Of a DNA stretch of 64,000 nt, positions 20,052 through 33,100 are shown piece after piece. The position numbers and the translations under genes are program-made. The stretch is taken from NCBI GenBank assembly GCA_002778195.1, contig PCDI01000002.1, positions 1,881,628-1,945,627 of the forward strand, in the 5' to 3' direction. The notes under the pieces were generated by a model. It was not told the DNA's origin. It saw only the letters and a program-made list of their open reading frames with translations, and ran no database searches. This stretch comes from Raffaelea ambrosiae (lineage: Eukaryota; Ascomycota; Sordariomycetes; Ophiostomatales; Ophiostomataceae). Every line of letters begins with the position of its first letter. Position 1 is the stretch's first letter.

Positions 20052-22195
20052 GATGAAGGGAGAGGTGTGGGAGATGGCCGAAGGATGCAGGTGAGGGTGA
20101 GCCAATATGTGTCAGAACGCCTGAGCCAATCTCGCGAGCTATCGGCAGCAGCAGAAGAAAAAAGCCCTGAGAAGAAGCTATGTGCACACAAGTAGCGTGC
20201 AAAACGATGGCCTGCTATCTGCGCCGGTCAGGCAGGGTAAGGAACGAGTCCTGGCGATGGCGGCGACAGACTGGGGGTGCAGATGAGCAAGAGGAGAAAG
20301 TGGCGCGGGGGGGCTTGTTTGAGCTGGCGATGCTGACACAGAAAGGATGATGACGTTAATACGCAGACGAATAAAAAAAAATGCCTGGTTGGAATTTGCG
20401 CAGCAGCGACGACCAAAAGGCTCCTGCAAATAAACGCCGGCCAGATATCTCGCCTGGAAATTGGCTGAGGGCCCCCCCAAGACAACGGCGACAGGGCCGA
20501 CGACGGGAAGGAAACACGGGAGAAGGGGGGGGGGACGCAGACGAATGATGCGCGGCGCCAATCCAGAGAAGAGGAGCAGGAAAGAGGGAAAACGGAGAGA
20601 GAACTGACTGTACGAGGCGATCGATGCGCTGGCTTTTTGCCCGGGTTTCGAAAAGGCGACTTTTTTGGGGCTGCTTTATCTGACTGGCTCTCGGATTTTG
20701 CTGGTTGTCCGGTTCTGACGTATTATCCCAGGCAGGAGGGCCGGGTTACGGCGCGCGCGCTGCCCTGACTGGTATTATGACAGCAGCATGGGGGGAAAAC
20801 CAAAAGCCGAGGGGGGAGGTTGACGTGACAAGCTGCAGGTTTGCGGACAGGGTTTGCCAGATTGTATCAAGTTGGCGCCGAGGCGGGCGTCGAGAGGGTC
20901 GTCAAGGTCGAGGCTGGCAAGGCCTGGTGGCTGGAAATGGGGTGGTTTTGGGTTTTGGAGAGAAGGAGGAGGAAGCTGTTGGGTCGATATTTGGGGTCTG
21001 GGGTGGTTTTGTCGGTGAGGACGGGCAGGTGGGCAGGTGGGCTCTTGCTGAAGAAAATGGGCAGGCACAGTCGAGGAATTATTAGGGGCGCAGGTCAGAT
21101 ACTACTTATTAGCTCGCTTTTTCGTATCGGGAAGCTGCGACCGTCCGATGTCTGGGGCTCGGTCTCGCGGCCTGTCGGCGGCGGAGGGCAATTGGCGTGC
21201 TTGCCTCGGGAATGGGACTCGTGAAAGAGAGGAGGAAGGAGCGAACAGTTCAAGACAAGAACCGCAAAGAACAAGAACACGAATGTGAACCAGAGGGGGA
21301 GACAGAGCAATGAGAAAAAAAAAGAAAAAAAAAATGGCGAGGCCAAGAAACAAAAGTCAAAAAAGAGTAAAAGAGGAGCGCCAGCAGAGACCATAAGACC
21401 ATAAGACCGTAAAAGGAACAGTACGGTTGCTGGAGCCCGTCAGCCACTGGACCCCCCGGTAGCTGGAGCGGTGGTGGAGCAGCAGCAGAAGACAGCGCTG
21501 AAAATTTCCAGGAGGGAGTGTAAAAAGTCGACCGAGGCAGCTTACAGAGGTGGTAGAGAGATACGAGGGCCTGGGGCAGCAAAGAGTGCAAGAGTAGCCG
21601 TAAGAAAGAGATCCCCGGGCAATGCCTGCAAGATAAGATGCCCAAGCAGGAAGGAATGCGCACGAGACAGCGGGACGAAGGAAGGGGCAGAGGCAGCAGA
21701 AACATGGGAAAGAGCAACCGACAAATACTCGGGAAAAGGCCTCCCAGTGCCGGCTGCGGTGTTGCGTCATGATCTCCCAACAAGGACGTTTTTGACAACG
21801 GCGCATCCGTTTGGGGCAGGCGCGGAAACATGCGAAGCCATTGAACCCAAAGTCGACCATATGCTGAGAATATACAAGTTGCAGAACACCATACAAAGTA
21901 GTTAGTTGCGCGCACCGCGACACTACTACGGCGAAACCGGGGGGCAGGGCAGGACGCAGGACGCAAGGCGCTAAAGCGGCAGGCCTCAGCCTCACTGGGA
22001 AAGCCGCCGTGCATATGTAAAGTGACGTTGGGATTAGGTGTCGGTAGGTGTGTGTGTGGTGTGCATTTCAGGTGTCTAATTGCTAGTTAAGGGACTGTTG
22101 GGAAAAAAGGTCTGCCTCGGGTTCACCTTCGCACCTTTCTCGCCGGGGCATCTCATGATGGACGACGGTAGCCTGTGACCAGCCGCGCTTGCAGG

Positions 22196-22272
22196 CGCTG
22201 CCAACCTCTTGCCAACGTCGCCAGCGTTGCCAACATTGCCAGCATTACCAGCATTACCAGCATCACCAGCGT
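22196..22272. repeat. 9-bp degenerate tandem repeat
   Basis: About eight imperfect 9-bp units of the type CCAGCATTA / CCAACATTG in direct tandem. They are in no gene that I can support. Confidence 0.8.
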
Positions 22273-22568
22273 CACAGCGCCATGGCCCCTCTGGCTCTGG
22301 CACCCAAAAGGCTCGGAGGCCTCGTGTGGCTGGGCAGAGCAAGTAAGTTGCGCGAGGGGGAGACCCAGAAAAACCAGCTACGCGGCCACGCCGTTCGACA
22401 CAGCCATTCCCGGCCAATGGCCGCCCCGCTTGTGGGTCGCTATTCGGTGAGGGTGGACTAAAAGGGATAACATTATGCGGTTATGCGAGACATGCGCCAA
22501 AAGGGGCGCGCCCTCGATTGCGGACACAAGGCCATCGACCGACTGGAACAATACAACCAGAAGAAACT

Positions 22569-22636
22569 GCGAAATAGCAGCAATATAGCAGCAAATAGCA
22601 GCAAATAGCAGCAAATAGCAACAAATAGCAACAAAA
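22569..22636. repeat. 10-bp tandem repeat
   Basis: About six units of GCAAATAGCA, three of them exact and adjacent at 22591-22620. Non-coding. Confidence 0.9.
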
Positions 22637-23150
22637 CAGGAAGAAAAACAATACTGGCGACTCGCAGACCACAAGAACCAGACAAAGCCGTGCTTTTGGC
22701 AAAGCAGGTGGTCAATGCAAAATTTGCACTGCCATAGGAAAACCACACCAGAAGAACAAGAGAACAAAGAACAAGAGAACAAGAGAACAAAAAAAGAACA
22801 CCACCCAAGGAGCAAATCATCCGATGCAACCGAGCCGCGGTCCCCCTGTAATTCAGCACACAGTCCAATCCCAGCGCACGCCTCTGGCAGATCTGTGACC
22901 TGAGATCGGGACTAATGTCGGTCTTACTGGCTCCTGACTGGCCAGCGGGAATTTCAATGAGACAAAATACGAGGCCGATGCCAGCAGCTGGCTGGTTTAT
23001 TTTCCCCCACAAATTGGATATGGTTTCTGCCCGCTTGTTTCAGCTAGGCCAGTTCTTCCAGAAGCCAAAAAGAAAGCACACATAGCGCAGGCGAGGAAGG
23101 CAACAAGCGAGAGCGAGCCACCGTCCGTTGCCAAACTACTACGAGCCGAC

Positions 23151-23174
23151 AAAAAAAAAAAAAAAAAAAAAAAA
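23151..23174. repeat. Poly-A run (24 nt)
   Basis: An uninterrupted run of 24 A on the + strand, 340 nt downstream of the ATP sulfurylase stop codon. Simple-sequence tract. Confidence 0.9.
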
Positions 23175-23513
23175 GCCCCTTCCCAAAACATCCCCAATCT
23201 TAACAAGATAAGAGCACATTTCCTTTTTTTTATTATATTCTATCGCTCGTGTAATACTGTATAAGATTTGACGCCCTCCTTGTCTTACTTTTTTTTACCC
23301 TTGTCTAGAGATTGGGAGACCTCCCGGACCAACACAAGACACATCTGACGATGCCTTCACAAAGTCTTCTCTGTGCCCCGGAACAGACATGGGAGATGAA
23401 GATCTCTCTCTCCCCCAATCTCGTCTAAATCCAGTCTGCCAACATCCTTCCCTCTGCTAGAACAAACCGGACGATTCGTCTCAACCTCCTTGTTTTTTCT
23501 TCCCCCCCCCGCT

Positions 23514-25593
23514 CTAGAACCGGTCAAGAAGACCTTGGCTCTCCAGCAGAAGCACAATCTGGTGCACAATCGCGCGCACAGACTGCTTCTCCAGATCCAC
23601 CGTCAGGTCGGCCGTCTCGGGCACCTCGTACGGGTCGTCCACACCCGTGAACCCCTTGATCTCGCCGCGCCGCGCCTTCGCATAGATGCCCCGCTTGTCC
23701 GTCTTCTCGCAGTACGCCAGCGACGTCGCCACGTGCACCAGGAAGAAATCGCCGTGCTTCTGCACCAGCTCGCGCGCGTGCTGCCGCGCGTCTGCGTACG
23801 GCGCAATGGGCGCCGCAATCACGGCGGCGCCCGACCGCGTCAGCTCGCTGGCGACAAACGCGATGCGCCCGACGTTCTTGGCCCGGTCCTCCCGGCTGAA
23901 GCCCAGCTCCGACGACAGCTCGCCGCGCACCGTCTCGCCCAGCAGCATCGAGACGGACCGCCCGCCCTGCTGGTTGAGCGTCAGCTGCAGCGCGCGCGCC
24001 ACCTGGTCCTTGCCGCTGTTGGTGTAGCCGGTCAGAAAGACGGTGAAGCCCTGGCGGGCCCGCGGCGGGTGCGACTCGCGCAGCACGCTGACGACCTCGG
24101 GGTACGAGAACCACTCGGGGATGTCGCGGCCGGAGCGCAGGCGCGAGCGCAGCTCGGTGCCGGAGATGTTGAGCGTGCGGGTGCCCGCGGGCACCTCGTC
24201 GACGGGCGCATACTCGTCGCGGTCCGGCAGGTAGGTCATCATCTGGAAGGGCACGACCTCGATGCCGAGCTCGTCGCGGTACTTCTCGACGGCGTGCTGG
24301 GCGTCGTAGGGGCCGTAGAAATCGACACCCTTGCTGTTCTTGCCGGGGCCGGCGTGGTCGCGGCCGACAATGAAGTGCGTGGCGCCGTGGTTCTTGCGGA
24401 TGATGGCGTGCCAGATGGCCTCGCGAGGGCCGCCCATGCGCATGGCCAGCGGCAGCAGACCCAGGACGGCCATGCCGTTGGGGTAGCGCGGCAGCAGCGC
24501 CTTGTACACGCGGACGCGCGTGAAATGGTCAATGTCGCCAGGCTTGGTCAGGCCGACGACCGGGTGGATGAGCACGTTGGCGTGCTGGGAGCGCGCCGCG
24601 CGCACTGTCAGCTCGCGGTGAGCACGGTGCATAGGGTTGCGGGTCTGGAAGGCGACGACGCGCGTCCAGCCCAGCTTATCGAAATGGGAGCGCAGTTCCG
24701 CAGGGGTGTCTGCGCGGCCAGTTAGCACAAATCAGGAGAGCAAGGGAAAAGATTGGGGCCAGGAAACGAGTTCTGGTCGCAAGGTCTCGCAAGGACTCGC
24801 AAGGACTCGTAAGAGGTCGCAAGGACTCGTAAGGGGCCTCCACGTACACCGCAGGTCAACAAAGTCGTAATGCTGCAGGCGGTTGACAGCCTGGAGCTTG
24901 CCACCGACGTAGAACTCGTGCGCGGTCTCGTACAGGTACTTGACGGCCGGGTGCTCGGGGTCACCGCCAAAGACCTCCTTGGCCTCGACGGCCTTGTCTG
25001 GGCGGTAGACGTCTTCGACGGTGAGGATGGCCAGGTTGCGGTCGTCGCGCAAGTCGCGCAGCGTGATGCGGGCGCCGGGCTTGATGCCGACCTCGGCAAT
25101 GGTCTCCTGGGAGACGTCCAGGGTGATGGGCATGCTGAAGAGGGCGCCGTCGGCAAGGCGGTTGTTCAAGACGACCCTTGAGGGGGGGTTAGCAGGTGGA
25201 CTGAAGACAGGCATCGGGATGCCCCTGGTTGGAGAGTCTCAGCCGAACAAAGAGCCAAACAAAGAAAGCACCTACGAGTTGTAGTCCTTCTCCGTGAGGA
25301 AACCTAGGAGAGGCGAAAGTCAGTATGGATGTAGGTGCGTACAGAGAAGTCCGTGATGCTGCTGCGAAGCTTCCAGGAAGCTTCGCAGGCCCGCCAGGAG
25401 CTTCAAAGGTGCCAGTCTACTCACCCTCCAGAGGAGAGAAGCCGCCGGTCAGCAGCAACTCCAAGTCGCACAGCTGGCGCTCGCTCAGCAGGATCGACGG
25501 CAGCGTCTCGGCCTCGGCGACGAGCTCAGCATGGCGCGGCGCATCACGGGCCAGAAGGTCCTTGAGGACACCGCCATGGGGGGTGTTGGCCAT
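23514..25593 (-). CDS. MET3: ATP sulfurylase (sulfate adenylyltransferase)
   Basis: Four exons (25593-25425, 25303-25276, 25176-24848, 24709-23514) encode 573 residues, matching the usual length of the filamentous-fungal enzyme. It makes adenosine 5'-phosphosulfate and pyrophosphate from ATP and sulfate, the first step of sulfate assimilation in the cytosol. The N-terminal domain holds RQLCDLELLLTGGFSPLEGF. The catalytic domain has QTRNPMHRAHREL, with Q197, R199, N200, H203 and H206 as the nucleotide-binding motif, and GRDHAGPG near 290. From about residue 395 a domain like APS kinase follows (GYTNSGKD), whose P-loop differs from that of active APS kinases. In fungi this domain is a PAPS-sensing allosteric site. 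The donor of intron 3 was placed at GTACGT because it restores RYTPAELR. Exon 2 is only 28 nt. The gene is MET3 in yeast and cys-11 or sC in moulds. Confidence 0.96.
24781..24834. repeat. 10-bp tandem repeat inside an intron
   Basis: Five units of AAGGACTCG(C/T), with one or two mismatches in the first and fourth, fill part of intron 3 (24710-24847) of the ATP sulfurylase gene, ending close to the donor site. Confidence 0.9.
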
Positions 25594-27114
25594 ATTGGAG
25601 GAGGGGTAGGAGAGTGAAGGACGAGGATCAAGTTGGGTATAAGTGGGGTGGGTGAGAGGTCCAAGAATTGAGAAAGTTCACGATCAGCCAAGATGGGGAT
25701 TGAAGAAGAAGGCTTAAGGAACCGACGAGGAGAAGAGGGAAAACCAAGAAAATAAAAATGAAAGAGAGAGAAGGAGAAGAAAAAAAAAGACCAGTCAGCA
25801 GAAAAAAAAAAAAAGAAAAGAAAAGAAAAACGTCGGCGACCAAATCGGAGCGGCAGCTTCCAGGTTGTTGCCCCTGTGTTTCCCCAGAGTCTATCTGTGT
25901 ACTCGCCAATTGGGTCCCTCCTCGATAAATTATGCTCGTTGGTTCCTTGGGGCAGCCTCTTGCCTTTTCGTTGCCCTTTGGTCCCTTAGCTCGGATGACG
26001 TGCTCGCCGCGACCCATTGAAAATTGCAGCCAAAAATCTCTGGAGGCGCTCCTATTCGTCATCACCGATAAGTCATCGACATAAATAACAAGGGACACCA
26101 AAAAAAGGACAGGAAAAAGACGGCAAAAAGTACATACACCATACATAGTACAGCACATAATAATGAAAAAATACATTGTACAATGCCATAAATCCGGAGT
26201 AGGATAATATTAGAAACGTCTTTTTGTCCATCGTGCCTGCCTTTGCGGGCCGTTGCTTTTCGCTGACTAAAACAGAATGCATTGGCCGTTGACTCGGTCT
26301 CCGTTTGTCCAGAACAGGGACGGCAATTGTATGGGACACGTCCAGCTCCAAAGTATGCTGTTGCCCTGTGTTAGCGGGCTTTGCTTTCGGCGTTGGTAAA
26401 AGTGACGTCAACCTTGGCTGTTCTGAGCACTTGCAGCAGCTGTGCGTATTGGCTGGTCTTGTGGTCAAATATCATAGAGCATCCGGGCCGTTTGCGTTGT
26501 TTCTTGTCATATGTCTGCAGCCAAGATCAATATTGAGGAGAATAAATTAGGAAACAAAAGAATAAAAAAAACGAAATGGGAGAAAAAGGACCTGCCAAGA
26601 TTGGGTACCTCCAACAAATTCCAAAATAATAAAAATCACTCGTCTCGTTGAGAGTCCATTTTATATTCGTGATTCGTAACCTATGCCAAAAAGGAATAAG
26701 ACGGGAATATAAGAAAACAACAAATGAAGACATAAAAACGCGAAAAAAAAACCGATGGTCGACAAACCAGACGAAGAAAGTAAACCAAAACCGGGAAACA
26801 AAAGAGAAATGCATACAAGAAAACCATACAGAACGTACAGAACCGCAATCCCATATGCAAAAATGTGAGTGTGTGTGGTCATCCTGGTATCAGACAACGA
26901 TGGACCTAAAAATGGAAAACGTTGGACACGCAAGCAATGCCCCCCCTTCCTATGCTCCGCTGATGAGATTTATACAATGCAAGTTCCCCCCCCCCCCAAA
27001 GTATTATATGGAAACAAGAACGACATGTCCCTCCCTATCCGCGTCGCAAATCGACGCCCTCTTCGTGTTTTGTTTTCCTGATTGAAGAGTCAGGATACTC
27101 TTTCGTGATCGTCC
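25594..27114. other. Intergenic: ATP sulfurylase promoter and MED12 3' side
   Basis: About 1.5 kb between the ATP sulfurylase start (25593) and the MED12 stop (27115). Near the ATP sulfurylase start the + strand is purine-rich, that is, pyrimidine-rich for the gene. A CCAAT/ATTGG motif lies near 25906 and a TGACGT core near 25997. I did not find a full palindromic CYS3/MetR-type site. The rest is AT-rich without coding signal. Confidence 0.5.
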
Positions 27115-30100
27115 TCAACGCCGTCGTTGCCGTATCACCTTGGTAGCCTCCAACAGCCACAGGTTGACTGCCGTGTCGTTGTCTTGCACTGCTGGACTAG
27201 GATCGGAAACAGCATCCCAAGTCTTGAGGCCAAACCGAACCCTTTTGCTGCGATCGCCGCCAACCTGGCCACCAAATGCCATGCTCACAGTCCGCTTCAG
27301 CGACCCTGAAGCCGGTGCGGCCGCATGGCCTGACCCGGCGCTGGCACCACCAGCATTTGCCCCTTCACTTGACGCGCCGCCGCTGCTAGATTCGCGTGGC
27401 ATGGATGGGGGTGCACGGCTCAACAGAGACATCGTTGGCAGCCGCTCTAGGTAGAGCCGTGGGTATGAGACTGACCCAGACACGGGGCATGACAGAACGT
27501 AGGTCAGCTCGTGCTGTAGGTCATACCCGTTGGCCATGTCTCGAAGGGTGCGCACGCAGTGCTGCCGCGTCTCGTCTGACAAGCCATCGGCCAGTAGCAT
27601 GGCAGTGTCTATCAAACGGCTCTGCAGAGCCAGGCAGCCATCGCCGTCTGTGCTCTCGTCACGCTGGGTACCCGCCAGGGGCGACACTTCCATGTACAGG
27701 CCTACCAATGCGATACATGCACCGGCGTGGATTGATTCTTGCTCAAGGTCACGGTGGTTGGCTTGGACAGGCCCACCAAGGTGGAAGCCGCTATTGCTGG
27801 CCAAAGCATGTGCATTTGTCATTAGGTTGGCGCCCATGTTGTGGACGTTACCAGTGGCTTTGGTGCCATGGCTGACAGGGCCATCATTGGCGCCGAGCCC
27901 ACCCGTATCACGATTCGGCAAGTGCAGCAAAATGAGGGACAGTAGGGCTGGTAACCAGTCGTGGAGAATGGCGTGCTTGACCGAGCCAAGATGATTGTTG
28001 TTGCTGTTGTCGCGTTTTTGTAGGTCTCGTGCTGTCGATGCCCGTGAAGATTCTTGGAGCAGGCACCACAGCTCGCCCAGCTTGTCGACAACACCAGAGT
28101 CCAGAGCGGACATTCCTGTGGTCGACAGTCCGGTAGCGGCGGTGGCGTTGACGTTGGCATGGACACCAGCAGTGCTGCCGCCGACGATACCATTAGCGTC
28201 TTGGGCCGACTCTTTTTTGGACATCTGCTGGCCAAGAACCATGGTGCGCACGACATCCAGGAACCCGCTGGCGATTCGGAAGTGTTGGGCCGGGCTTGTT
28301 CCATCGACCGGCGAGGGTTGCTTCCGCGTTGGAATCATGTCCAGGAAGGTCACCTGGGCCAGACCCTTCAGATTGGCGGCCATTGCATCGGGCAGGCTGC
28401 ACAGCACACTGAGGCTGGAGAACTGGAACTCGTGGATGGCGTGGAAGATGAGGTTGGAAAGCACATCGCTGGCTTTCATCCGTTCGGCCAACGAAGGATT
28501 GGGGTCCGACGAGACGGTCAGACCCAGCGCCAGCTGGCCAACATCAGCACCGAAAATGTCGAGACCGCGCAGCATATCGAGAGGCGAACGAGACGGCAGC
28601 ACTTCCCTAGTCAGTGTCAAGGTCATCATCTCCCACAAGCCGCGGCGGACAGTCGGGTCTGAGGTTCTCGCCAGAGCATGCCCCGCGGCTGTGGCATCAG
28701 CCAACGCAGCGGCCCGCAGCAGGCGCGTGACACCAAGCGCATCAATAGTTTTCCTGGCGGCAGGTGCGGCGAAGCTCGGGTTACCCAGACGCTGATGGTG
28801 GCGCCAAAGGGTCATTTCCGCGACGGCATTCCGTACCAAAGAGGCCACACCGGCCGGGGCCAGGGACGGGGTTTCCGCCTGGAAGAGTCGGAAGCGTTGG
28901 CACTCGTCGTAGTTCAACATGGGATGGGTGCCCGCAAATGGCACGGAGAGCAGAGTGAGAACATCCTGCAGGTAGCCGGTCCGCCATGTGTTACGTGCCG
29001 GTGACTGGACCATGGCACCTGGTTCCCGAGGCTGCTCATCGGCTGTGGTGGCCAACAGGCTGGCAAGGTCGAGACAGCCAAACACAATGAACACGGGGTA
29101 AATTGTCGAGATTGGAGGTCGGTCACGCATGGTTCGTAGTCTCTTGAGCCACTTGACCATGATGCCATCGAAATGCGGTGCATTAAACCGTCGTAGGCGT
29201 GCAAAGAGGCCGGCGGACATCCGCAAATCGTCCCGGGAGCGGCCTTGTGGGCTCTCAGGAAGTAGACGTCGCCATTTCTCTTGGCTGATCATTGCAATGG
29301 TGCCAAACAAACGATCCATTGTCGCACCGTCGACGGCAACACCACTGCTGCTAATCTTGGCCATCTCCTCACGAACCTCCTCGGCGGCAGAGTCATCCTG
29401 GCCGCTTGTCGTTGGGTTTCGGCCGTCAGACACTGGCGAGCAGTCTGCATCGTAGGTAGCGACAGTGAGGCGTTGCTCCATATCCATCAGACGGCTCTGG
29501 ATCTCCATCCCGATGGCGGTTCCAGTTTCGTAGTGCTTTTCGATGGCTTCGTCTGGCACATTGATGGCGGTAGTATCTTTCGGAACGAGTCGCAGAGGCT
29601 GGCCATCAATGCCAACGACGAGGCTACCGGGCCCCGGCGGTGGCATCTTCTCGGCCAGCTCAGGCAGCGCCATCAACAGCGGCCGCACTTCTGTACCCGG
29701 CGGGAGCAGCGTCTGATAATCACTTGTTGCCCGTCCATCCATGCCTATAGTGATGGCAAGGCTCCGGCCCATGATCTTGTCAAACAACTGGCGTGCACTG
29801 CCAATGGCAATGAAGGACGAGAGGTAGAGGCTCATGGTGTCGGCACACATGGCCATGGTCTCAATGCTTTGCGGGTGGCTGGCGACAGCAAGGAGGAAAT
29901 CGGAAAGCAGACGCATGTCGTCTGTCTTCTCGATCAATGTGCGAATGGCGTTGACCTTGTCCAGGGACATGTTGGCGGGGTTGGCTTCGGGGTTGGGAAT
30001 GGCAACAGCCGCGCCAGCGGCGGAAGAAGCGCCATCAACGGTTCCCATCAGCTTGACACTGGGCACGCCGCCCAGCAACACGCCGGCCTCGGCAGCGTTC

Positions 30101-33100
30101 TTGTAATTGGCCATCGGCGAGACAACCTTCTTCTCAAGCCAATTCGCAACCGCCATTTTCGCATTGCGGCCACGGTCGCTGATACTACGCGCCAGCTCGG
30201 ACAATAACTTATGCGATGGGCCTGCCGGTCGAAGCTCGTTGCCATCAGGCGAAGGGGTCATCTCACTGTAGATGCTGAGTGCCAATTCAACTTGCCTGAT
30301 GGTGTTGGCAATGGCTTCGGCCTCAAACTCAGTATCGTAACCAAACCGACGGAGGTGATTGCTGCGCAGGTTGATGGTTGGCAGGTCCAGCAAGAAAAGG
30401 GGCAGTTCGGCAGCCAGGCGGACTTGCGGGCGGCCGTTGGGAGCAATGTCTTCTTGGTCCGATGTCCTGCTGCTCAATATCAGTGCGGCCAGATAATGGC
30501 CGGGAAGGAACGCCTTGTCGGAGATGAGCAGCCCGACGAGCTGGTAGAGGGCCTTGTTTCCCTCGGACTGCTTGTCATTCAGCACATGGAGCTTTTGCTG
30601 TCGCAAGATGTCCTTGTGGCCCTCGTAGCCTTGGCGAGCCACGGCCTTGGTAGCTGTTCCTTCGCCAGCAGACGAAGTTTGGCCATCATTGCGGCGGTCA
30701 GACGACAGGAAGGCGAGAACATAGTTAGTGATACGACTCGCGTCATTGTCGCAGAGGTCCTTGATCAGCCGCGCAGCAATGTAGATCTTGGCCAGGCCCG
30801 GTCTGTGGATGGAAGCACACCACCGAATCAAGAAGGGCACGGCCTCTTCTGGCTTGATGGCCAAGAACGTAGAAAAGTGCTGGTCAAAGTCAACAGGGCG
30901 GCGCAATGCATCGTCGAGAGGTTGCAGCTTATGCAGGGACTGCTCCATGACGTGAGGTAGCTCAGACCGAAGATGCTCATTCCGCTGACGGACCAGAGAC
31001 AGAGCCCCTACGTTCATTTCGTCCTGTTGAAGGAGACTGGTCAATAGGGGCTCGTATCGTGGCCAGACAGAGTGGCAGACAAATGCTTCCGGATAGCCGT
31101 GGACCATCTTCTCAAGCAGTTTTCTCGATTGGGAAGATGCAACTGAGGCTGTTCGATATTTGGAGAGCTATACAGAGAGATTGCATGTTAACAACGGCAA
31201 AACAGAGAAATTTCAGAGAGGGGTGGGAGCAGGGTGTGTTCTCACATATTCAAGGCGAGACAGCACAGTAGCTGCCAAATGGCAGGCTGTCCGTCGCCTG
31301 AGGGTGATGTCGGCGAAGTATTCCTCCACGATGAAGAGCCAGAGGTTGAAGTGAGGTGTGGTGGGAGAGGCAGCAGGCAGTCGTGCAGATGTCCGCAGAC
31401 CAGCCAGCATCCAATTGAGGAACTGGTCCTGGTCGAGCAGTCTCTCAAGGTATAGCTGCCGCACGAATCGAGCACTACAGGGGGTGGAATGTTAGTTGTC
31501 ATATCAATATTGGCAGCGAAAACCAGACACGCATGGGACAAGAGACAAAGACAAGGAAACGTGTCCGGAGAAACATACGCATACTGCAGCCGGTCCTGGC
31601 CAGTGGCCTTCTCCAGATCGAGCTCGACCAGGAAGGATTCGAGAAACTGCTGAGTCGTCAAAGTCCACTCCTTGACCCATCTCACCTCGGCCTCGACGAG
31701 ATTGGCGCTGGTGGCCGTTCCTTTCCGCTTAAAAGCACGCAGCTCCTGGGCGCCAACGCATCTTGCCAGCCACATAGCCCGGTCGACGGGCACGTTTTTG
31801 AGCATGCACTGCTCGAGGAGCACCTTGCCGCGCAGGCCGTGGGGTATGGTGCGGCTCAGCTTGCGTAGCGGCACGGACGGGTTGGTCAGGTCGCGCAGCC
31901 AGGTTTCGCGGCGAGTGTCGGTGACCGTGACTCGTGGCGGCAATTTGAACTGTGAGGCCGGGGCGATGTGGTTTTTCTCGCGCGACAGGACATTGGCCAG
32001 TGCGAGGGCTTGGCCGAGCATGGCCACGCTGTGCTTCTGCTTGAGCAGCGCCGGCAGCCACCCGCGAGCCGAGTTGGTCTCGGAGCCCTGCGACTGGCCA
32101 ATGTTGGAGCGGTCGTAGTGGCCGCCTCTGATGGTTGCCTCTGTGAAACGGTCTTCGGGGTGACGGCCTGTCCAGGGATTGAAGTCCATGTACTTCACAG
32201 TGGTTGGTTTCTGCTGCTGCTGCTGCTGCTGTAGACGGCTGGCCGCCGAGCTGCCCTTGCTGTTGGCGACCGCTGTTCTTCCGTGCCCTGCGCCAGCTGA
32301 TGCTTGTCCTTGGCCAGCTGCTTGGCCAGCTGCGGCGCCGCCACGTGCTCCTTTCGAGAACCCGCCAAAGCGCCGACCAGGTGGAGGAATGATGTAGTGT
32401 GGAATGCCGGCTGGAACCTCAAGCTTCCACGGCTTGGGCCGACCGTCTTTGGACGTGCTGCTGTCCGAGTCTTTCTGAGCTGCGGCACCGGCTCCAGGGG
32501 GGATGGCACCGGGCTTTTTGAACATGGAAGCGCGCAGACCGCCACTGCTGCTGTTGGTGAGTCCGCCAGATGCCGGGGATGCAGAGGTGGGCGACGGAGG
32601 CGGCCCCGAGGCCGAAGCTGATGCTGCGCCTGAGGCTGTGCCTGGTCCTTCTCCGTCTTTCTTGTCCGGTCCCCAGCTGAACTCGCCAAATGGCGCACGG
32701 CCCCGGCTGGAGCATAATGGCAATTCGGCCCTGGTTGCTGGAGCCGAGCGCGGAGTACCCGGTTTGGGCGTGCCGGGTTTGGAGCCGACATGTTTCGGAG
32801 TGCCCGCACCAGAGACCGGAGTGTGGTGTCTCGTGGAGGATTCAGAGGGGTTGAAGTCGTCTTTCGTGAGGTCCACAATGTCTGGCTCGACATTGAGGCT
32901 GCGGAAGGACGCCGCAGGTCGGACATGTGACGAGATGGAGAAGTGTTCGGAGGATGCATGTGTTTGGGAGGCTCGGGCGCTGACGGACGAAAGGGGCGGC
33001 GGCGGCAGCGGTGAACTGCGCTGGGCCGAGGACGGATCGAGCTGGTCGAGTCTCTTGTGGGCGGGGTTCTTTGGTTTCTGCTTGGGAGGGTCGCCCAGGG

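Larger units (their letters stand above)
20052..23513. other. Long intergenic region, no gene supported
   Basis: About 3.5 kb between the zinc-finger gene start and the ATP sulfurylase 3' end. Minus-strand frames at 21250-22014 (254 codons) and 20178-20561 lie directly upstream of the zinc-finger gene, but their composition follows purine runs and they show no motif. They may belong to a long 5' leader. Short tandem repeats are at 22196-22272 and 22569-22636, and a 24-nt A run is at 23151-23174. Confidence 0.5.

Noticed and set aside
20052..20105. 18-codon N-terminal extension of the zinc-finger gene
   Set aside because: The extension would have to start at TTG; the first in-frame ATG is at 20051.
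21250..22014. 254-codon minus-strand frame upstream of the zinc-finger gene
   Set aside because: Considered as an upstream exon supplying a signal peptide or ectodomain, but no splice pair in phase with the ATG at 20051 was convincing and the composition follows purine runs.
23490..24725. 411-codon open frame on the + strand
   Set aside because: Antisense to ATP sulfurylase exon 4, whose sense protein is certain.
24711..24850. Alternative donor GGTGTA for intron 3 of ATP sulfurylase
   Set aside because: It puts exon 4 out of frame. The GTACGT donor two bases on restores the invariant RYTPAEL.
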